Made by a program: the position numbers and the translations under genes
Shown: in pieces, positions 17,594-27,965 of the stretch
How the letters are laid out: the number at the start of each line of letters is the position of its first letter
How positions within the stretch are numbered: the first letter of the stretch is position 1
NCBI RefSeq assembly: GCF_003173715.1
Contig: NZ_CP029550.1
Location: 1-64,000 of the forward strand
Direction of reading: 5' to 3'
DNA: 64,000 bases
Origin: Methylobacterium durans
Lineage (GTDB): Bacteria; Pseudomonadota; Alphaproteobacteria; Rhizobiales; Beijerinckiaceae
Notes under the pieces: model-generated
What the model saw: the letters and a program-made list of their open reading frames with translations, nothing else
Told to the model about the DNA's origin: nothing
Databases searched by the model: none

Positions 17594-20063
17594 GTGAACG
17601 ATCAGCCGATGCCGCCTCACGAACCGGACCGCCCGCAGGACGGCCCCGCCCCGGACACCCGCGCCGCCGCCCGCGAGGCCGCGGCGGCGGCGCGCGTCCT
17701 CGGCCGCCAACTCGGCATCCTGGCGGCCGGCGCCGCCCGGGGCGCCGGGGCGCGGACGCGCGCCGCCGCGTCCGGTACCGGCCCGCTCCTGCGCGGTCTG
17801 TCGGAGCGCCTGCGCCGGCCCGGCCCAGCCGCTTGGCGACGGGCGCGAGCGAAGCGGGCGAGGCGACGCGCGTCCCACGCCGCGGCTGGCGCGGGCGCAT
17901 CGCCGGCAGTCCCCTCCTGGTGGCGCTCCTCGCTCTCGTGGCGCCACCGGTCCTCGCCCTGACGGGCCTCGTCGTCACGAGTTTTCTCACCCTGCCGCCC
18001 CTCGGCGGCGCGGCCCTCGACCCGGGGCAGCGGGCGCTCACCGTCGAGGCCGACGACGGGCGCGTCTTCGCGACCCGCGGCGCCTTCCGCGGGCAGCTCC
18101 TGACCGCGCCCGACCTGCCGCCGCACCTCGCCCAGGCGATCATCGCCATCGAGGACCGCCGCTTCTACAGCCATTGGGGCGTCGACCTGCGCGGACTCTT
18201 CCGCGCGGCCTGGCGCAACGCCGTCGGCGGCGGCGTGCGCGAGGGCGGCTCGACCATCACCCAGCAATATGTCCGACTGACCTCGCTGACCCAGGAGAAG
18301 ACCCTGCGCCGCAAGGTCCAGGAGGCGTTCCTCGCTCTGCGCGTCGAGAGCGAGATGTCGAAGGACCAGATCCTGCTCGGCTATCTCAACACCGCCTATT
18401 TCGGGGCCGGCGCCTATGGGGTCGATGCGGCGGCCCGGCGCTACTTCGGCAAGCCCGCCAAGGCCCTGACGCTGCCCGAGGCGGCGATGCTGGCGGGCCT
18501 CGTGCGCGCGCCCTCGCAGCTTGCCCCGACCCGCAATTTCGGCGGCGCCAAGGAGCGTGCGGACGTCGTCCTGCAGACGATGGTCGAGACCGGCGCGATC
18601 ACGGCGGAGGCCGCCGACAAGGCCCGCGCCCAGACGATCACGCTTCGCACGCCGCCCGAGACACCGCCCGGCACCAACTACTTCCTCGACATGGTGGCGG
18701 GCGACGCCAAGCGGCTCGCCGACACGCAAGGCGACGTGACCGTGCGCACGACGCTCAACCTCGACCTGCAGAGCCTCGCCGAGGGCGTCGTCGCCCGACG
18801 CCTTGATGCGGAGGGCACGAAGAAGAAGGCCGGTCAGGCCGCTCTCGTGGCGCTCTCGAAGGACGGCGCGATCCTCGCTCTGGTTGGCGGGCGCGACTAC
18901 GAGGACAGCCAGTTCAACCGCGCGACGCAGGCCAAGCGCCAAGCGGGCTCGCTGTTCAAGCTGTTCGTCTACCTTACGGCCTACCAGAAGGGCTACACGC
19001 CGGAGAGCGTTCTCGTCGATCGCCCCGTCCAGATCGGCGATTGGGAACCGCAGAACTCGAACAACCGCTTCCGCGGCGCGGTGCCCCTTTCGACGGCCTT
19101 CGCCCTCTCGATCAACACCATCGCGGCGCAACTCGCCGACGAGGTCGGCGTGCCGGCGGTGATCGAGACGGCCCGCAGCCTCGGGGTCACGTCGGAGCTG
19201 CCGAACGTGCCGAGCCTGGCGCTCGGCTCGGCCGAGGTGACGCTCCTCGAGATGACCCGCGCCTATGCGGGGGTGCTCGCCAACCGCATGCCGCTCGAGG
19301 CCTACGGCGTCCACGCGATCCGGGGCGGAGCGCCCCAGCCGCTCTACGTCCATCCCGACCCCAAGGCGGGAGCGGCGCTGCCCGGCGACACCCGGGCGAT
19401 GATGCTCGACTCGCTCCAGGCGGTGGTCGACGGCGGCACCGGCAAGGCGGCGCGGGTCTCCGGAATCCCGGTCGGCGGCAAGACTGGCACGACGCAGGAA
19501 TATCGTGACGCGTGGTTCGTCGGGGTGACGCCCGATCTCGTGGTCGGAATCTGGGTCGGCAACGACGACAACAGCGCCATGAACCGGGTCAGCGGCGGCG
19601 ATATGCCGGCCGCGATCTTCCGGGACTTCGTTCAGCGCGCCGCCGCCCAGATGGCGAAGGGCCGCGCCAAGCGCCCCTCCGCGGCGCGGGCCGAGCCCGC
19701 CCCGGCGGCGCCGGTCGCAGCATCTCCGGCGGCGGAGCTGCGCGGCGTGCCCGAGGTGATCGATACCGGCACCCTCGCCTTCCGGGCCGGGTGGTACGGC
19801 TTCTCGGCGTCGAGGGCGAGGGCGGCGCGCTCGCCCGACAGCTCGCCCGTTATCTTCGCCGCCGCGAGGTCACCTGCGGACCCGGTGCCGAGGCACAACC
19901 AAGCAGCGCCGCGCTTCGCTGCCGGATCGACGGAGACGACCTCGCCGCCCTGATCCTGGCGGCCGGGGGCGCTCGCGCCAGCGACGACGCGCCCTCCGAC
20001 CTCCTTTCCGCCGAGGAGCAGGCCCGCTCCGAGCGGGTCGGCCTGTGGCGGCGCGAGCGCTGA
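17594..20063 (+). CDS. Penicillin-binding protein 1A-type bifunctional glycosyltransferase/transpeptidase with SNase-like C-terminal tail, two frameshifts
   Basis: Class A PBP making and cross-linking peptidoglycan. After a basic, Ala/Arg-rich cytoplasmic leader (frame break around 17830-17880) come a transmembrane helix ([20 protein letters not shown]), the GT51 motifs [19 protein letters not shown] and the [20 protein letters not shown] region, then the transpeptidase domain with active-site QAGSLFKLF (SxxK), SINT (SxN) and KTGTTQ. After a proline/alanine linker the frame breaks again near 19790. The restored tail, about 100 residues ([12 protein letters not shown] … [17 protein letters not shown] … [12 protein letters not shown]), follows the pattern of a staphylococcal-nuclease domain but lacks its catalytic Arg/Glu set. 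Start GTG 17594; an ATG at 17609 is an alternative. Confidence 0.88.
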
Positions 20064-20072
20064 GCGAACCGG

Positions 20073-21757
20073 TCAGGCCGCCCGCACCTCGTTGAGGAAG
20101 CGCCGGACCTCGGCGCCAAGATGGTCGGCCTGCACGGTGAGGCCCGAGGCGGAGGCGAGCACGCGGCCCGCCGCCTCGCCGGTCTCGCCGCCCCCGCGAC
20201 GCGGGTGACGGTGCGGGTGACCTCGTCGGTGCCGGCGGCCGCCTGCCCGACATTGCGCACGATCTCCTGCGTCGCCGAGCTCTGCTCCTCCACGGCCGCC
20301 GCGATGGCGCCGGTCATGGCGTTCATCTCGCCGACCCGCCCGGCGATCGAGCGGATCGCCGTCACCGCCTGATCCGTGGCGCCCTGGATCTCGCCGATCT
20401 GGCGCGAGATCTCGTCGGTGGCGCGCGCGGTCTGCGAGGCAAGTTCCTTCACCTCGGCGGCCACGACGGCGAAGCCCCGCCCCGCCTCGCCGGCGCGAGC
20501 CGCCTCGATCGTCGCGTTCAGCGCCAGGAGGTTGGTCTGACCCGCGATGCTGGAGATGAGGTTGACGACGTCGCCGATCCGGGTTGCGCCCGCACTCAGG
20601 GCCTCGACCAGCCCGGCGGTCGTTCCCGCTTCCGCAGCGGCCGCAGCGGCCAGGCTCGCGGAGCCCTGGACCTGACGGCCGATCTCGTGGACGGAGCTGC
20701 CGAGTTCCTCCGCCGCGGCGGCGACCATCGAGACGTTGGCGGCGGCCTCCTCGGCGGCGGCGGCGGCACCGGTCGACTGGTCGGCGGTGCAGGCCGCGTT
20801 CGCGCTCATCGCGTGGGCGGTCCCCGGAAGATCGTTCGCGGCCGTCGAGACCGCCTGCACGATGCCGCCGACCGCCCGCTCGAACCCGTCCGCGAGGTCG
20901 CGCATCGCCGCCTGCCGCTGCGCCTCGGCACCGGCGCGGGCGAGCGCGGCCTCATCCTCCAGGGCCCTGGCGCGGATGAGGCCGTCCTTGAACACCTGCA
21001 CGGCGTCGGCCATCGCGCCGATCTCGTCCTTGCGCCCGAGGCCGGGCACGGCGGCGGCGAGGTCGCCGCCCGCGAGCCGGCCCATCGCCCCGTTCATGCC
21101 GCGGATCGGCCGGCTGATCCCAAGGTGCAGCAGAATGAGCGATCCCAGGGCGGCGGCGATCATCACGGCCAGACCGAAGCCGGTCGCGAAGCGCGAGGAC
21201 GATGCGGCCGCCAGCGCCGCCGCGCTGCGCTCGCCGAGGAGGGAACGCTCGGCCGCCATCAGCTCGCCCGCAATGGCGCGCAGAGCGTCCATCGCGGACT
21301 TGCCCGCGCCGGACGCCTCGATCCGCCGCGCCTCGTCCCGGGTCTCGGAATTGCGCATCAGGGCGATCTCACGCTCGGCGACCTCCCGCCAGCGCTGCGC
21401 CTGAGCCTCGAGGTTCGAGAGGCGCTTCTGCTGAGCGGGATTGTCCGCCGTCATCCGCCGTGCCGTCGCTGCGGCCTCCGTGAAGCTGCTCACGCCCTCG
21501 CGGTACGGAGCCAGGAACGTCTCGTCGGCGGAGATGAGATAGCCGCGCAAGCCCGTCTCCTGGTTGATCATCGCGCCGACCGCGTCGTCGACCTGGCTGA
21601 TCACCGCATGGGTGTGGGCGGTCCAATGGTTGGTGTTCTCGATCGTGCCGAGGTTGCGCAGCGACACGAAGGAGATGCACAGCCCCACGACGAGAAGGAC
21701 GGCAAGCGTCGCTCCGATCTTGGCGGCGATGGACAGGTTGGCAAGGCGCGACGACAT
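20073..21757 (-). CDS. Methyl-accepting chemotaxis protein with CHASE3-like sensor, frameshifted near C-terminus
   Basis: Transmembrane chemoreceptor. From MSSRLANL (21757) there is TM1 ([18 protein letters not shown]), a periplasmic four-helix CHASE3-like domain with the typical [20 protein letters not shown]2 ([19 protein letters not shown]), a HAMP domain, and a signalling domain whose hairpin tip reads [20 protein letters not shown] followed by [20 protein letters not shown] one-base loss near 20200 shifts the last 45 codons; the restored tail ends [11 protein letters not shown] at the TGA at 20073, 10 bp from the convergent PBP gene. No CheB/CheR-binding pentapeptide is seen. Ligand unknown. 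Confidence 0.87.
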
Positions 21758-21981
21758 CGAGATCCCGCAAAAGTTGTCGGGGATGTCGCTGGTCAACGTC
21801 CCCGCGTGAAAGCTTCGGGATACTGAGGTGAAAATAATAATGATGATTTAATCGCCATATTTGAGCAAATTTCGTTCTTTTATACTTTCAAATGGCTGGT
21901 TTTGGTCAATTTTTGCTGCCGACCTACACCTCGACAGCGCGGGAAAGCACCTGCCAGGTCCCGCGCAATCCCCCGAGCCGA
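21758..21981. promoter_or_regulatory. AT-rich upstream region of the chemoreceptor gene
   Basis: 224 bp between the amn stop and the receptor start. The stretch 21825-21910 is strikingly AT-rich for this genome (AATAATAATGATGATTTAA, TTCTTTTATACTTTC) and is the likely site of the receptor's leftward promoter. No palindromic operator is evident. Confidence 0.35.
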
Positions 21982-23475
21982 TCAGCGGAAGGGCGGCTCA
22001 TCGAAGCTGCGCAGCTTTCGCGAGTGCAGGCCCGCGCGGTCGGCGCGGAGGGCGTCGAGGGCGGCGAGGCCGATCAGCAGGTGCTCGGCCACTGCCCGCT
22101 CGTAGAAGGCGTTGGCGGCGCCCGGCAGCTTGATCTCGCCGTGAAGCGGCTTGTCGGAGACGCAGAGCAGCGTGCCGTAGGGGACGCGCAGGCGATATCC
22201 CTGGGCGGCTATGGTGCCGCTCTCCATGTCGACGCCAATCGCGCGGGACAGGTTGATGCGCCGCCGCTCCTGCGAAAAGCGCAACTCCCAATTGCGGTCG
22301 TCGTAGGTGACGACGGTGCCGGTGCGCAGGCGGCTCTTCAGCGTCTCGGCCTGCTCGCCGGTCACCTTTCCGGCGGCGGCCTGAAGCGCCAGCTGCACCT
22401 CGGCGAGCGCCGGAACCGGCACGTCCGGGGGCACCAGCTCATCGAGGATGCGGTCGCGGCGCAGGTAGCCGTGGGCAAGGACGTAGTCGCCGATGCGTTG
22501 CGACTGGCGCAGTCCCCCGCAATGCCCAACCATCAGCCAGCAATGGGGCCGCAGCACCGCGAGATGGTCGGTGATCGTCTTGGCGTTCGAGGGGCCGACC
22601 CCGATGTTGACGAGCGTGGTGCCCTCCATCGACCCGTCCGGTCGCCGGGCGACGAGGTGGTAGGCCGGCATCTGGAAGCGGTGCCAGGGTGAGGCGGCGA
22701 CGATCGCGGCCGGGTCGGCGCCGGCCGCCTCGGCACGGCTCACCGTGATGCCGCCCGGCAGGATCATCTGCTCCAAGCCGTCCTCGCCCGCGGCCAAGCG
22801 GTCCAGGCCGTGGCGCACGAAGCGGTCGACGTAGCGGTGGTAGTTTGTCAGCAGGATCCAGGGCTGCACGTGGCGCCAGTCGCAGCCCGTGTAGTGCACG
22901 AGCCGGCGCAGGGAGTAGTCGACGCGGATCGCGTCGAAGAGGGCGAGCGGGCGCGGCGCGTCCGGGAGCTGCTGCCATGTCCCGTCCGCGATCTCGTCGC
23001 CGACGACGGAGAGGAGCGGGACGGGGAAGTAGGTCGCGAGTTCGGCCGGCCCGATCCCGCCGCGCGTCAGGTCGGCTCCGGGCTCCAAGACGTAGGGGTA
23101 CGGGATCTCCTGACCGCTGAGCCCGACCTCCAGGCTGACGCCGTAATCCTCGACGAGCGGCTGGAGCTGCGCCATCAGGTAAGTGCGGAAGTGGTCGGGC
23201 TGGGTCACGGTTGTGGCGTAGGTACCCGGCACCTGGAGCTTCGCCGTCGCCCGGCTGATCCGCGGCACGGGCCCGGACGGCCGGTAGGTGACGCGCAGTT
23301 CCGGGTAGCGGAAGCGGAGCCGCTCGGCGGCATCCGGCGGCGTTCCGCCGTCGAGGAAGCGGTCGAGCGCTGCCCGCAGGGCGCCGGTCGCTCCGGCATG
23401 GAGCGCGACGAGCCGGTCGATCGCCGCAGAAGGGTCGGGCACCGATTCCATCGGTCGCAACTCGTCGTCGATCAC
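21982..23475 (-). CDS. amn: AMP nucleosidase
   Basis: Cleaves AMP to adenine and ribose 5-phosphate in purine salvage. About 497 residues from the GTG at 23475 (489 from the ATG at 23451), close to the E. coli Amn length. The N-terminal regulatory domain contains FRYPELRVTYRP and GTYATTVTQPDHFRTYLMAQ. The C-terminal phosphorylase-fold domain contains VNIGVGPSNAKTITDHLAVL, WLMVGHCGGLRQSQRIGDYV, the AIGVDMESGTIAAQGYRLRV signature and LLCVSDKPLHGEIKLPGAAN. Monocistronic by position; the next gene leftwards is the chemoreceptor, 224 bp away. Confidence 0.93.
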   Translation of the reverse strand: MIDDELRPMESVPDPSAAIDRLVALHAGATGALRAALDRFLDGGTPPDAAERLRFRYPELRVTYRPSGPVPRISRATAKLQVPGTYATTVTQPDHFRTYLMAQLQPLVEDYGVSLEVGLSGQEIPYPYVLEPGADLTRGGIGPAELATYFPVPLLSVVGDEIADGTWQQLPDAPRPLALFDAIRVDYSLRRLVHYTGCDWRHVQPWILLTNYHRYVDRFVRHGLDRLAAGEDGLEQMILPGGITVSRAEAAGADPAAIVAASPWHRFQMPAYHLVARRPDGSMEGTTLVNIGVGPSNAKTITDHLAVLRPHCWLMVGHCGGLRQSQRIGDYVLAHGYLRRDRILDELVPPDVPVPALAEVQLALQAAAGKVTGEQAETLKSRLRTGTVVTYDDRNWELRFSQERRRINLSRAIGVDMESGTIAAQGYRLRVPYGTLLCVSDKPLHGEIKLPGAANAFYERAVAEHLLIGLAALDALRADRAGLHSRKLRSFDEPPFR

Positions 23476-23620
23476 GCGGCGGCCTCCGTACACGATGGGA
23501 ATCCCGCCTCCGGCTCTACACCGCCGGGCGTCCCGGCGCGACGCCCCGCCGTGGTCGACGCTTGCACCGGAGGTCGGGCTGCCCGAAAGCGGGGGATCGG
23601 CACGAACGGGGACGGTCGGC

Positions 23621-24133
23621 ATGAGCGAGGTGGACGGCGCATCGGCGGAGGACGGGTTCGAGCGCCGGCCCGGCGAGGAGTGGACCGCGCTTCCGACCGA
23701 GTTCGATGCCGGCCTGTACTTCATCGGCCGGATCTCGACGCCCTGGACCCGCCGCTCCGAGTGCCCGAAGAACGGACGCCAGACGAACGCAGTCTGCACC
23801 GTGCGGGTCGACCCGGCCTTCGTGCCGGCCCTCCAGAACGTCGAGGGCGCGAGCCACCTGATCCTGCTCTACTGGATGGACAGGGCCGCGCGGAACCTCG
23901 TGCGGCAGCGGCCGCGCCACGCCGACGGAAGCCGGGGCACTTTCTCGCTGCGCTCGCCCGCCCGGCCGAACCCGGTCGCCCTCTCTGTCGTCGAGCTCAT
24001 CCGGCGCGACGGGGATACGCTTGTGGTGCAGGGCCTCGACTGTCTCGACGGGACGCCGCTCCTCGACATCAAGCCCTACTACGCCAGCACCGATTCGCGG
24101 CCCGAGGCCACGGTGGAGCGGTCGGGACGCTGA
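23621..24133 (+). CDS. trmO: TsaA/TrmO-family tRNA (m6t6A37) methyltransferase
   Basis: SAM-dependent beta-barrel methyltransferase of the TrmO (YaeB/TsaA/VirR) family, which adds the N6-methyl to t6A37 of tRNA-Thr. 170 residues from MSEVDGASAEDGF. Family landmarks are YFIGRISTPWTRRSECPKNG, the ILLYWMDRAAR segment, the TFSLRSPARPNPVALSVVEL core and GLDCLDGTPLLDIKPY near the end. It lacks the longer C-terminal domain of E. coli TrmO, as is common outside gammaproteobacteria. The gene diverges from amn across 145 bp. Confidence 0.85.
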   Translation: MSEVDGASAEDGFERRPGEEWTALPTEFDAGLYFIGRISTPWTRRSECPKNGRQTNAVCTVRVDPAFVPALQNVEGASHLILLYWMDRAARNLVRQRPRHADGSRGTFSLRSPARPNPVALSVVELIRRDGDTLVVQGLDCLDGTPLLDIKPYYASTDSRPEATVERSGR

Positions 24134-24301
24134 GCACGTCCGGCCCGGCAATCTCCGCCCGCCGAGGCCACCCAAATTGACACTTTTTGCGGGATGCCCC
24201 CGCTGTGCCCGGAATGTCGCAGCGCTATGAACAAAATGTGCTCTAATATGTTCTGATCAGGATGAATCCGACGCTGCGGCGTGCGGCCGCGAGGGGCATC
24301 G

Positions 24302-24904
24302 ATGGGTCGAACGACGAAGGCATTGCGCGAGGCCGGGAGCGCCGCGGTCCGGCACGAGACGATCGATCCGGATATCTACGTGCCGGCCCTGCTGACGACC
24401 CTCTCGAACAACCTGACGCGGAGCGCCTCGACCTTCTACCGGCGGCATTTCGGGGTCGGCATCACCGACTGGCGGATCATGTACCGGCTCGCCTCCGAGC
24501 CCTGGGTGACGGCGCACCACATCTGCAACGCGGCCCAGCTCGACAAGGGCGTGGTGAGCCGGAGCCTCGCCTGGATGGAGAAGCGCGGGCTGGTGCTGGT
24601 GCGCGGCGACGAGACCGACGCGCGCCGCCGCCTCGTCGCCCTGTCGCCCGCGGGCCACGACCTGCACGACCGGATCACGGTGGTGGCGCTGGAGCGCGAG
24701 CGCAATTTCCTCGCGACGCTGACGACCGAGGAGACCGACGCTGCCATCCACCTCCTGCGCAAGCTGATCGGAAACCTGCGGGCCTTCCAGAAGCCGGTGG
24801 CGATCCCGCCGCCCCGGGACGTCCCCGCCGCTACGACGGTCGAGGCGGCGGGCGAGGTCCTCGCCGCCGCGGTCAGGCCGCGCGCCCGCGCGGCGGCGCC
24901 TTGA
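24302..24904 (+). CDS. MarR-family transcriptional regulator
   Basis: Winged-helix regulator of 200 residues. The DNA-binding core is WRIMYRLASEPWVTAHHICNAA, then LDKGVVSRSLAWMEKRGLVL (recognition helix) and the wing DETDARRRLVALSPAG, followed by the dimerisation helix. A 40-residue Ala/Pro-rich tail extends past the usual end, and its last 32 bp overlap the 3' end of the oppositely oriented RND pump gene. ATG 24302 was chosen over a GTG at 24281. Upstream, a GAACA…TGTTC pair about 24229-24255 could be its own operator; weak evidence. Confidence 0.88.
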   Translation: MGRTTKALREAGSAAVRHETIDPDIYVPALLTTLSNNLTRSASTFYRRHFGVGITDWRIMYRLASEPWVTAHHICNAAQLDKGVVSRSLAWMEKRGLVLVRGDETDARRRLVALSPAGHDLHDRITVVALERERNFLATLTTEETDAAIHLLRKLIGNLRAFQKPVAIPPPRDVPAATTVEAAGEVLAAAVRPRARAAAP

Positions 24905-27900
24905 TCCGGTACCAGCCGACATAGAGGGCCGGCAGGAAGAACAGGGTCAGGAAGGTGGCGGCGATGATGCCGCCGATCATGGCGTAGGCCATCGGGCCCC
25001 AGAACACCTCGCGGGCGATCGGGATCATGCCGAGGCTGGCGGCCGCCGCGGTGAGCAGGATCGGCCTCATGCGGTGGCGGGTCGCCTCGACCACGGCGTC
25101 CCAGGGCCCGAGCCCCTCCGCCTCGCATTCCTCGATCTGAGCGATCAGGATCACGGCATTGCGGATGATGATCCCGATCAAGGCCAGAATCCCGAGAATC
25201 GCCACGAATCCCATGGGCTTACCCGAGCTGAGGAGCGCCGCGACGACGCCGATGATCCCCAGCGGCGCGACGCTGGAGACGAGGAACAGCTTCTGCACGC
25301 TCTGGAGCTGGATCATCAGGAAGACCGCCATCGTCAGCAGCATGACCGGCACCACCGCCGCGATCGGCCCCTGGCCCTTGGCGGCCTCCTCGACGGCGCC
25401 GCCGGTCGCCAGCGTGTAGCCCTCGGGCAGCGCGCGCGCGTAGGCATCGATCTCGGCCTGGAGATCCGCCACGATGGTCGGCGGCTGCGTCGCGTCGATG
25501 ATCGGCGCCTTGACGGTGAGCGTCGGCACCCGGTCGCGGCGCCAGACGATCGGCTGTTCGAGGTCGTAGTCGATCTTCGCGAAGGCGAGGAGCGGCACCA
25601 CGGCGCCGTTCGAGAGCGTGACCTGCAGGCTCTGGAGCGTATCGAGGGAGGTGCGCTCGATGGTGCGGGCGCGGCCCACGACGTTCACGAGGTAGATCGA
25701 GTCGCGCACCTGCGTGATCGCGGAGCCGCCGACGACGCTGTTGAGGATCGAGGCGATGTCCTGGCTGGTCACGCCGAGCTGGCGGGCCTTGTCCTGCAGG
25801 ATCTCGACGCGCAGCACCTTGCCGGGCTCGTTCCAGTCGAAGGTCGGCACGCCGACATGGGGGTTTCGCGCGACGATGTCGGCGAGCTTCAGGGCGTTCT
25901 CGCGCACCACCTGCAGGTCCGGCCCGCTGAGCCGGTACTGGATCGGCCGGCCGACCGGGGGGCCGAGGGAGAGCGGGTTCACGAAGACGTCGGTGCCGAC
26001 GAAGTCGCGCTTCCCGAACGCGTCCAGGCGGGCGATCACCCGGTCGCGGGCCTCGAGCGACTTCGTGACGATCACGATCTGCCCGAAGAAGGCGTTGGCG
26101 AGCTGCTGGTCGAGGGGCAGGTAGAAGCGCACGGCGCCCTGGCCGACATAGGACGACCAGCGCTCGATGTCGGGGTCGCCCTTCAGCGCCGCCTCGAAGC
26201 GGTCCATCTGGGCCTTCGTCTCGGTGATGGTCGCGTTCTGCGGCAGCGTCATGTCGACGAGGAGCTCGGCCCGGTCGGAGGCGGGGAAGAATTGCTGCTG
26301 CACCTTCGTCATGCCGGCGATCGCGAGCCCCATCATCGCGACGCAGGCGAGCACCGTGGTCCAGCGGAAGCGCATCGCGACCCGGAGCACGCGGAGGAAC
26401 AGGCGGGTCAGCCGGCCGCCCTCGTGGGAATGCGCCTTCATCGTCTTGGGCAGCAGCGCCACGCCGATGAGGGGCGCGAACAGCACCGCCACCACCCAGG
26501 AGACGAGGAGCGAGGCCGCGATCACCACGAAGAGCGAGTAGGTGTACTCGCCGGCCGCCGAGCCGTTGAAGCCGATCGGCAGGAAGCCCGCCACCGTCAC
26601 CAGGGTGCCGGTGAGCATCGGGAAGGCGGTCGAGGTGTAGGCGTAGGTCGCAGCCTTCTTCAGCGAGTCGCCGAGTTCGAGGCGGGCGACCATCATCTCC
26701 ACGGTGATCATCGCGTCATCGACGAGAAGTCCCAGCGCGATGATCAGGGCGCCGAGGGAGATGCGCTGCAGCGTCACCCCCATGATCTGCATGATCACGA
26801 AGACGATGGCGAGGACCAGCGGGATCGAGATCGCGACGACGAGCCCCGCCCGCAGCCCGAGGCTGATGAAGCTGACGACGAGGACGATGACGACGGCCTC
26901 GACCAGCGCCTGGGTGAAGCCGCCGACCGCCTCCTCCACGATTCTGGGCTGGTCCGAGACGAGGTGGATGCCGACCCCGATCGGGAGCTTGGCCTCGATC
27001 TGACGCATGCGCGCGCTCAGATCCTCGCCGAAATGCAGGAGGTTGGCGTTCGGCCGCATGGCGATGGCGAGCCCGATCGCCGGCTTGCCGTCGACCCGGA
27101 ACAGGGCGGCCGGCGGGTCCTCGTAGCCGCGGCTGATCTCGGCGACGTCCGAGAGGCGGAAGAAGCGGTCGTTGAAGCGCAGGTTGATGTCGCGCAGCGA
27201 ATCCTCGGAGGCGAACTGGCCGCTCACCCGCACCGAGACCCGCTCCGGACCGGCCTGGACGACGCCGGACGGCGAGATCGCGTTCTGGCTCTGCAGGGTC
27301 TTGATCAGCGACTGGATGTCGATGCCGTAGCCGGCGAGCTTGCGGGTCGAGAAGTCGAGGTAAATCGTCTCCTTCTGGCTGCCGAGCAGCAGCGTCTTGC
27401 CGATGTTCGGGACCTTCAGGATCTCGGTGCGCACGCCCTCGACGTAGTCGCGCAGCTGCCGGTGGGTCAGCCCGTCGGCGGTGAAGCCGTAGACGTTGCC
27501 GTAGACGTCGCCGAACTCGTCGTTGAAGAACGGGCCCTGCACCCCTTGCGGGAAGGTGTTCTGGATGTCCCCGAGGCGCTTACGCACCTGGTAGAAGGCG
27601 GGCTGGATCTCCCCCGGCTTTGTCGTATCGCGCAGGTTGACGAACACGGTCGCCTGGCCCGGCGTCGTGTAGCTCCGCACGTAGTCGAGGGCGTTGATCT
27701 GCTGGAGCTCCTTCTCGATCCGGTCGGTGACCTGCTCCAGCGTGTCCTTGATGGTGGCGCCCGGCCAGTTCGCCTGGACGACCATGGTCTTGATGGCGAA
27801 GGGCGGGTCCTCCTCGCGGCCGAGGCCCCGGTAGGCGATGGTGCCGGCGACCAGGCACACGGCCATCAGGAACCAGACGAAGGAGCGGTGCCCGAGCGCC

Positions 27901-27965
27901 CAGTCCGAGAGGTTGAAGCCCCCAGTGCGCACCTCGCCGCTTGTGTCGTTCGGTGCGTGCATCAC
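24873..27965 (-). CDS. RND-family efflux pump inner-membrane transporter (AcrB/MexF-like, HAE1)
   Basis: Proton-driven trimeric drug exporter, 1030 residues, uninterrupted. It has the N-terminal helix, large periplasmic loops and two sets of six helices. Proton-relay aspartates fall in ALIIALGLLVDDAMITVEMM. Periplasmic sequence such as IKTMVVQANWPGATIKDTLE and QVRDSIYLVNVVGRARTIER groups it with the short HAE1/VmeK-type pumps rather than AcrB itself. It ends the three-gene operon adaptor-adaptor-pump; its ATG overlaps the second adaptor's TGA by 4 bp. No outer-membrane channel gene is adjacent. Regulation probably by the divergent TetR protein. Confidence 0.93.
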   Translation of the reverse strand: MMHAPNDTSGEVRTGGFNLSDWALGHRSFVWFLMAVCLVAGTIAYRGLGREEDPPFAIKTMVVQANWPGATIKDTLEQVTDRIEKELQQINALDYVRSYTTPGQATVFVNLRDTTKPGEIQPAFYQVRKRLGDIQNTFPQGVQGPFFNDEFGDVYGNVYGFTADGLTHRQLRDYVEGVRTEILKVPNIGKTLLLGSQKETIYLDFSTRKLAGYGIDIQSLIKTLQSQNAISPSGVVQAGPERVSVRVSGQFASEDSLRDINLRFNDRFFRLSDVAEISRGYEDPPAALFRVDGKPAIGLAIAMRPNANLLHFGEDLSARMRQIEAKLPIGVGIHLVSDQPRIVEEAVGGFTQALVEAVVIVLVVSFISLGLRAGLVVAISIPLVLAIVFVIMQIMGVTLQRISLGALIIALGLLVDDAMITVEMMVARLELGDSLKKAATYAYTSTAFPMLTGTLVTVAGFLPIGFNGSAAGEYTYSLFVVIAASLLVSWVVAVLFAPLIGVALLPKTMKAHSHEGGRLTRLFLRVLRVAMRFRWTTVLACVAMMGLAIAGMTKVQQQFFPASDRAELLVDMTLPQNATITETKAQMDRFEAALKGDPDIERWSSYVGQGAVRFYLPLDQQLANAFFGQIVIVTKSLEARDRVIARLDAFGKRDFVGTDVFVNPLSLGPPVGRPIQYRLSGPDLQVVRENALKLADIVARNPHVGVPTFDWNEPGKVLRVEILQDKARQLGVTSQDIASILNSVVGGSAITQVRDSIYLVNVVGRARTIERTSLDTLQSLQVTLSNGAVVPLLAFAKIDYDLEQPIVWRRDRVPTLTVKAPIIDATQPPTIVADLQAEIDAYARALPEGYTLATGGAVEEAAKGQGPIAAVVPVMLLTMAVFLMIQLQSVQKLFLVSSVAPLGIIGVVAALLSSGKPMGFVAILGILALIGIIIRNAVILIAQIEECEAEGLGPWDAVVEATRHRMRPILLTAAAASLGMIPIAREVFWGPMAYAMIGGIIAATFLTLFFLPALYVGWYRIKAPPRGRAA

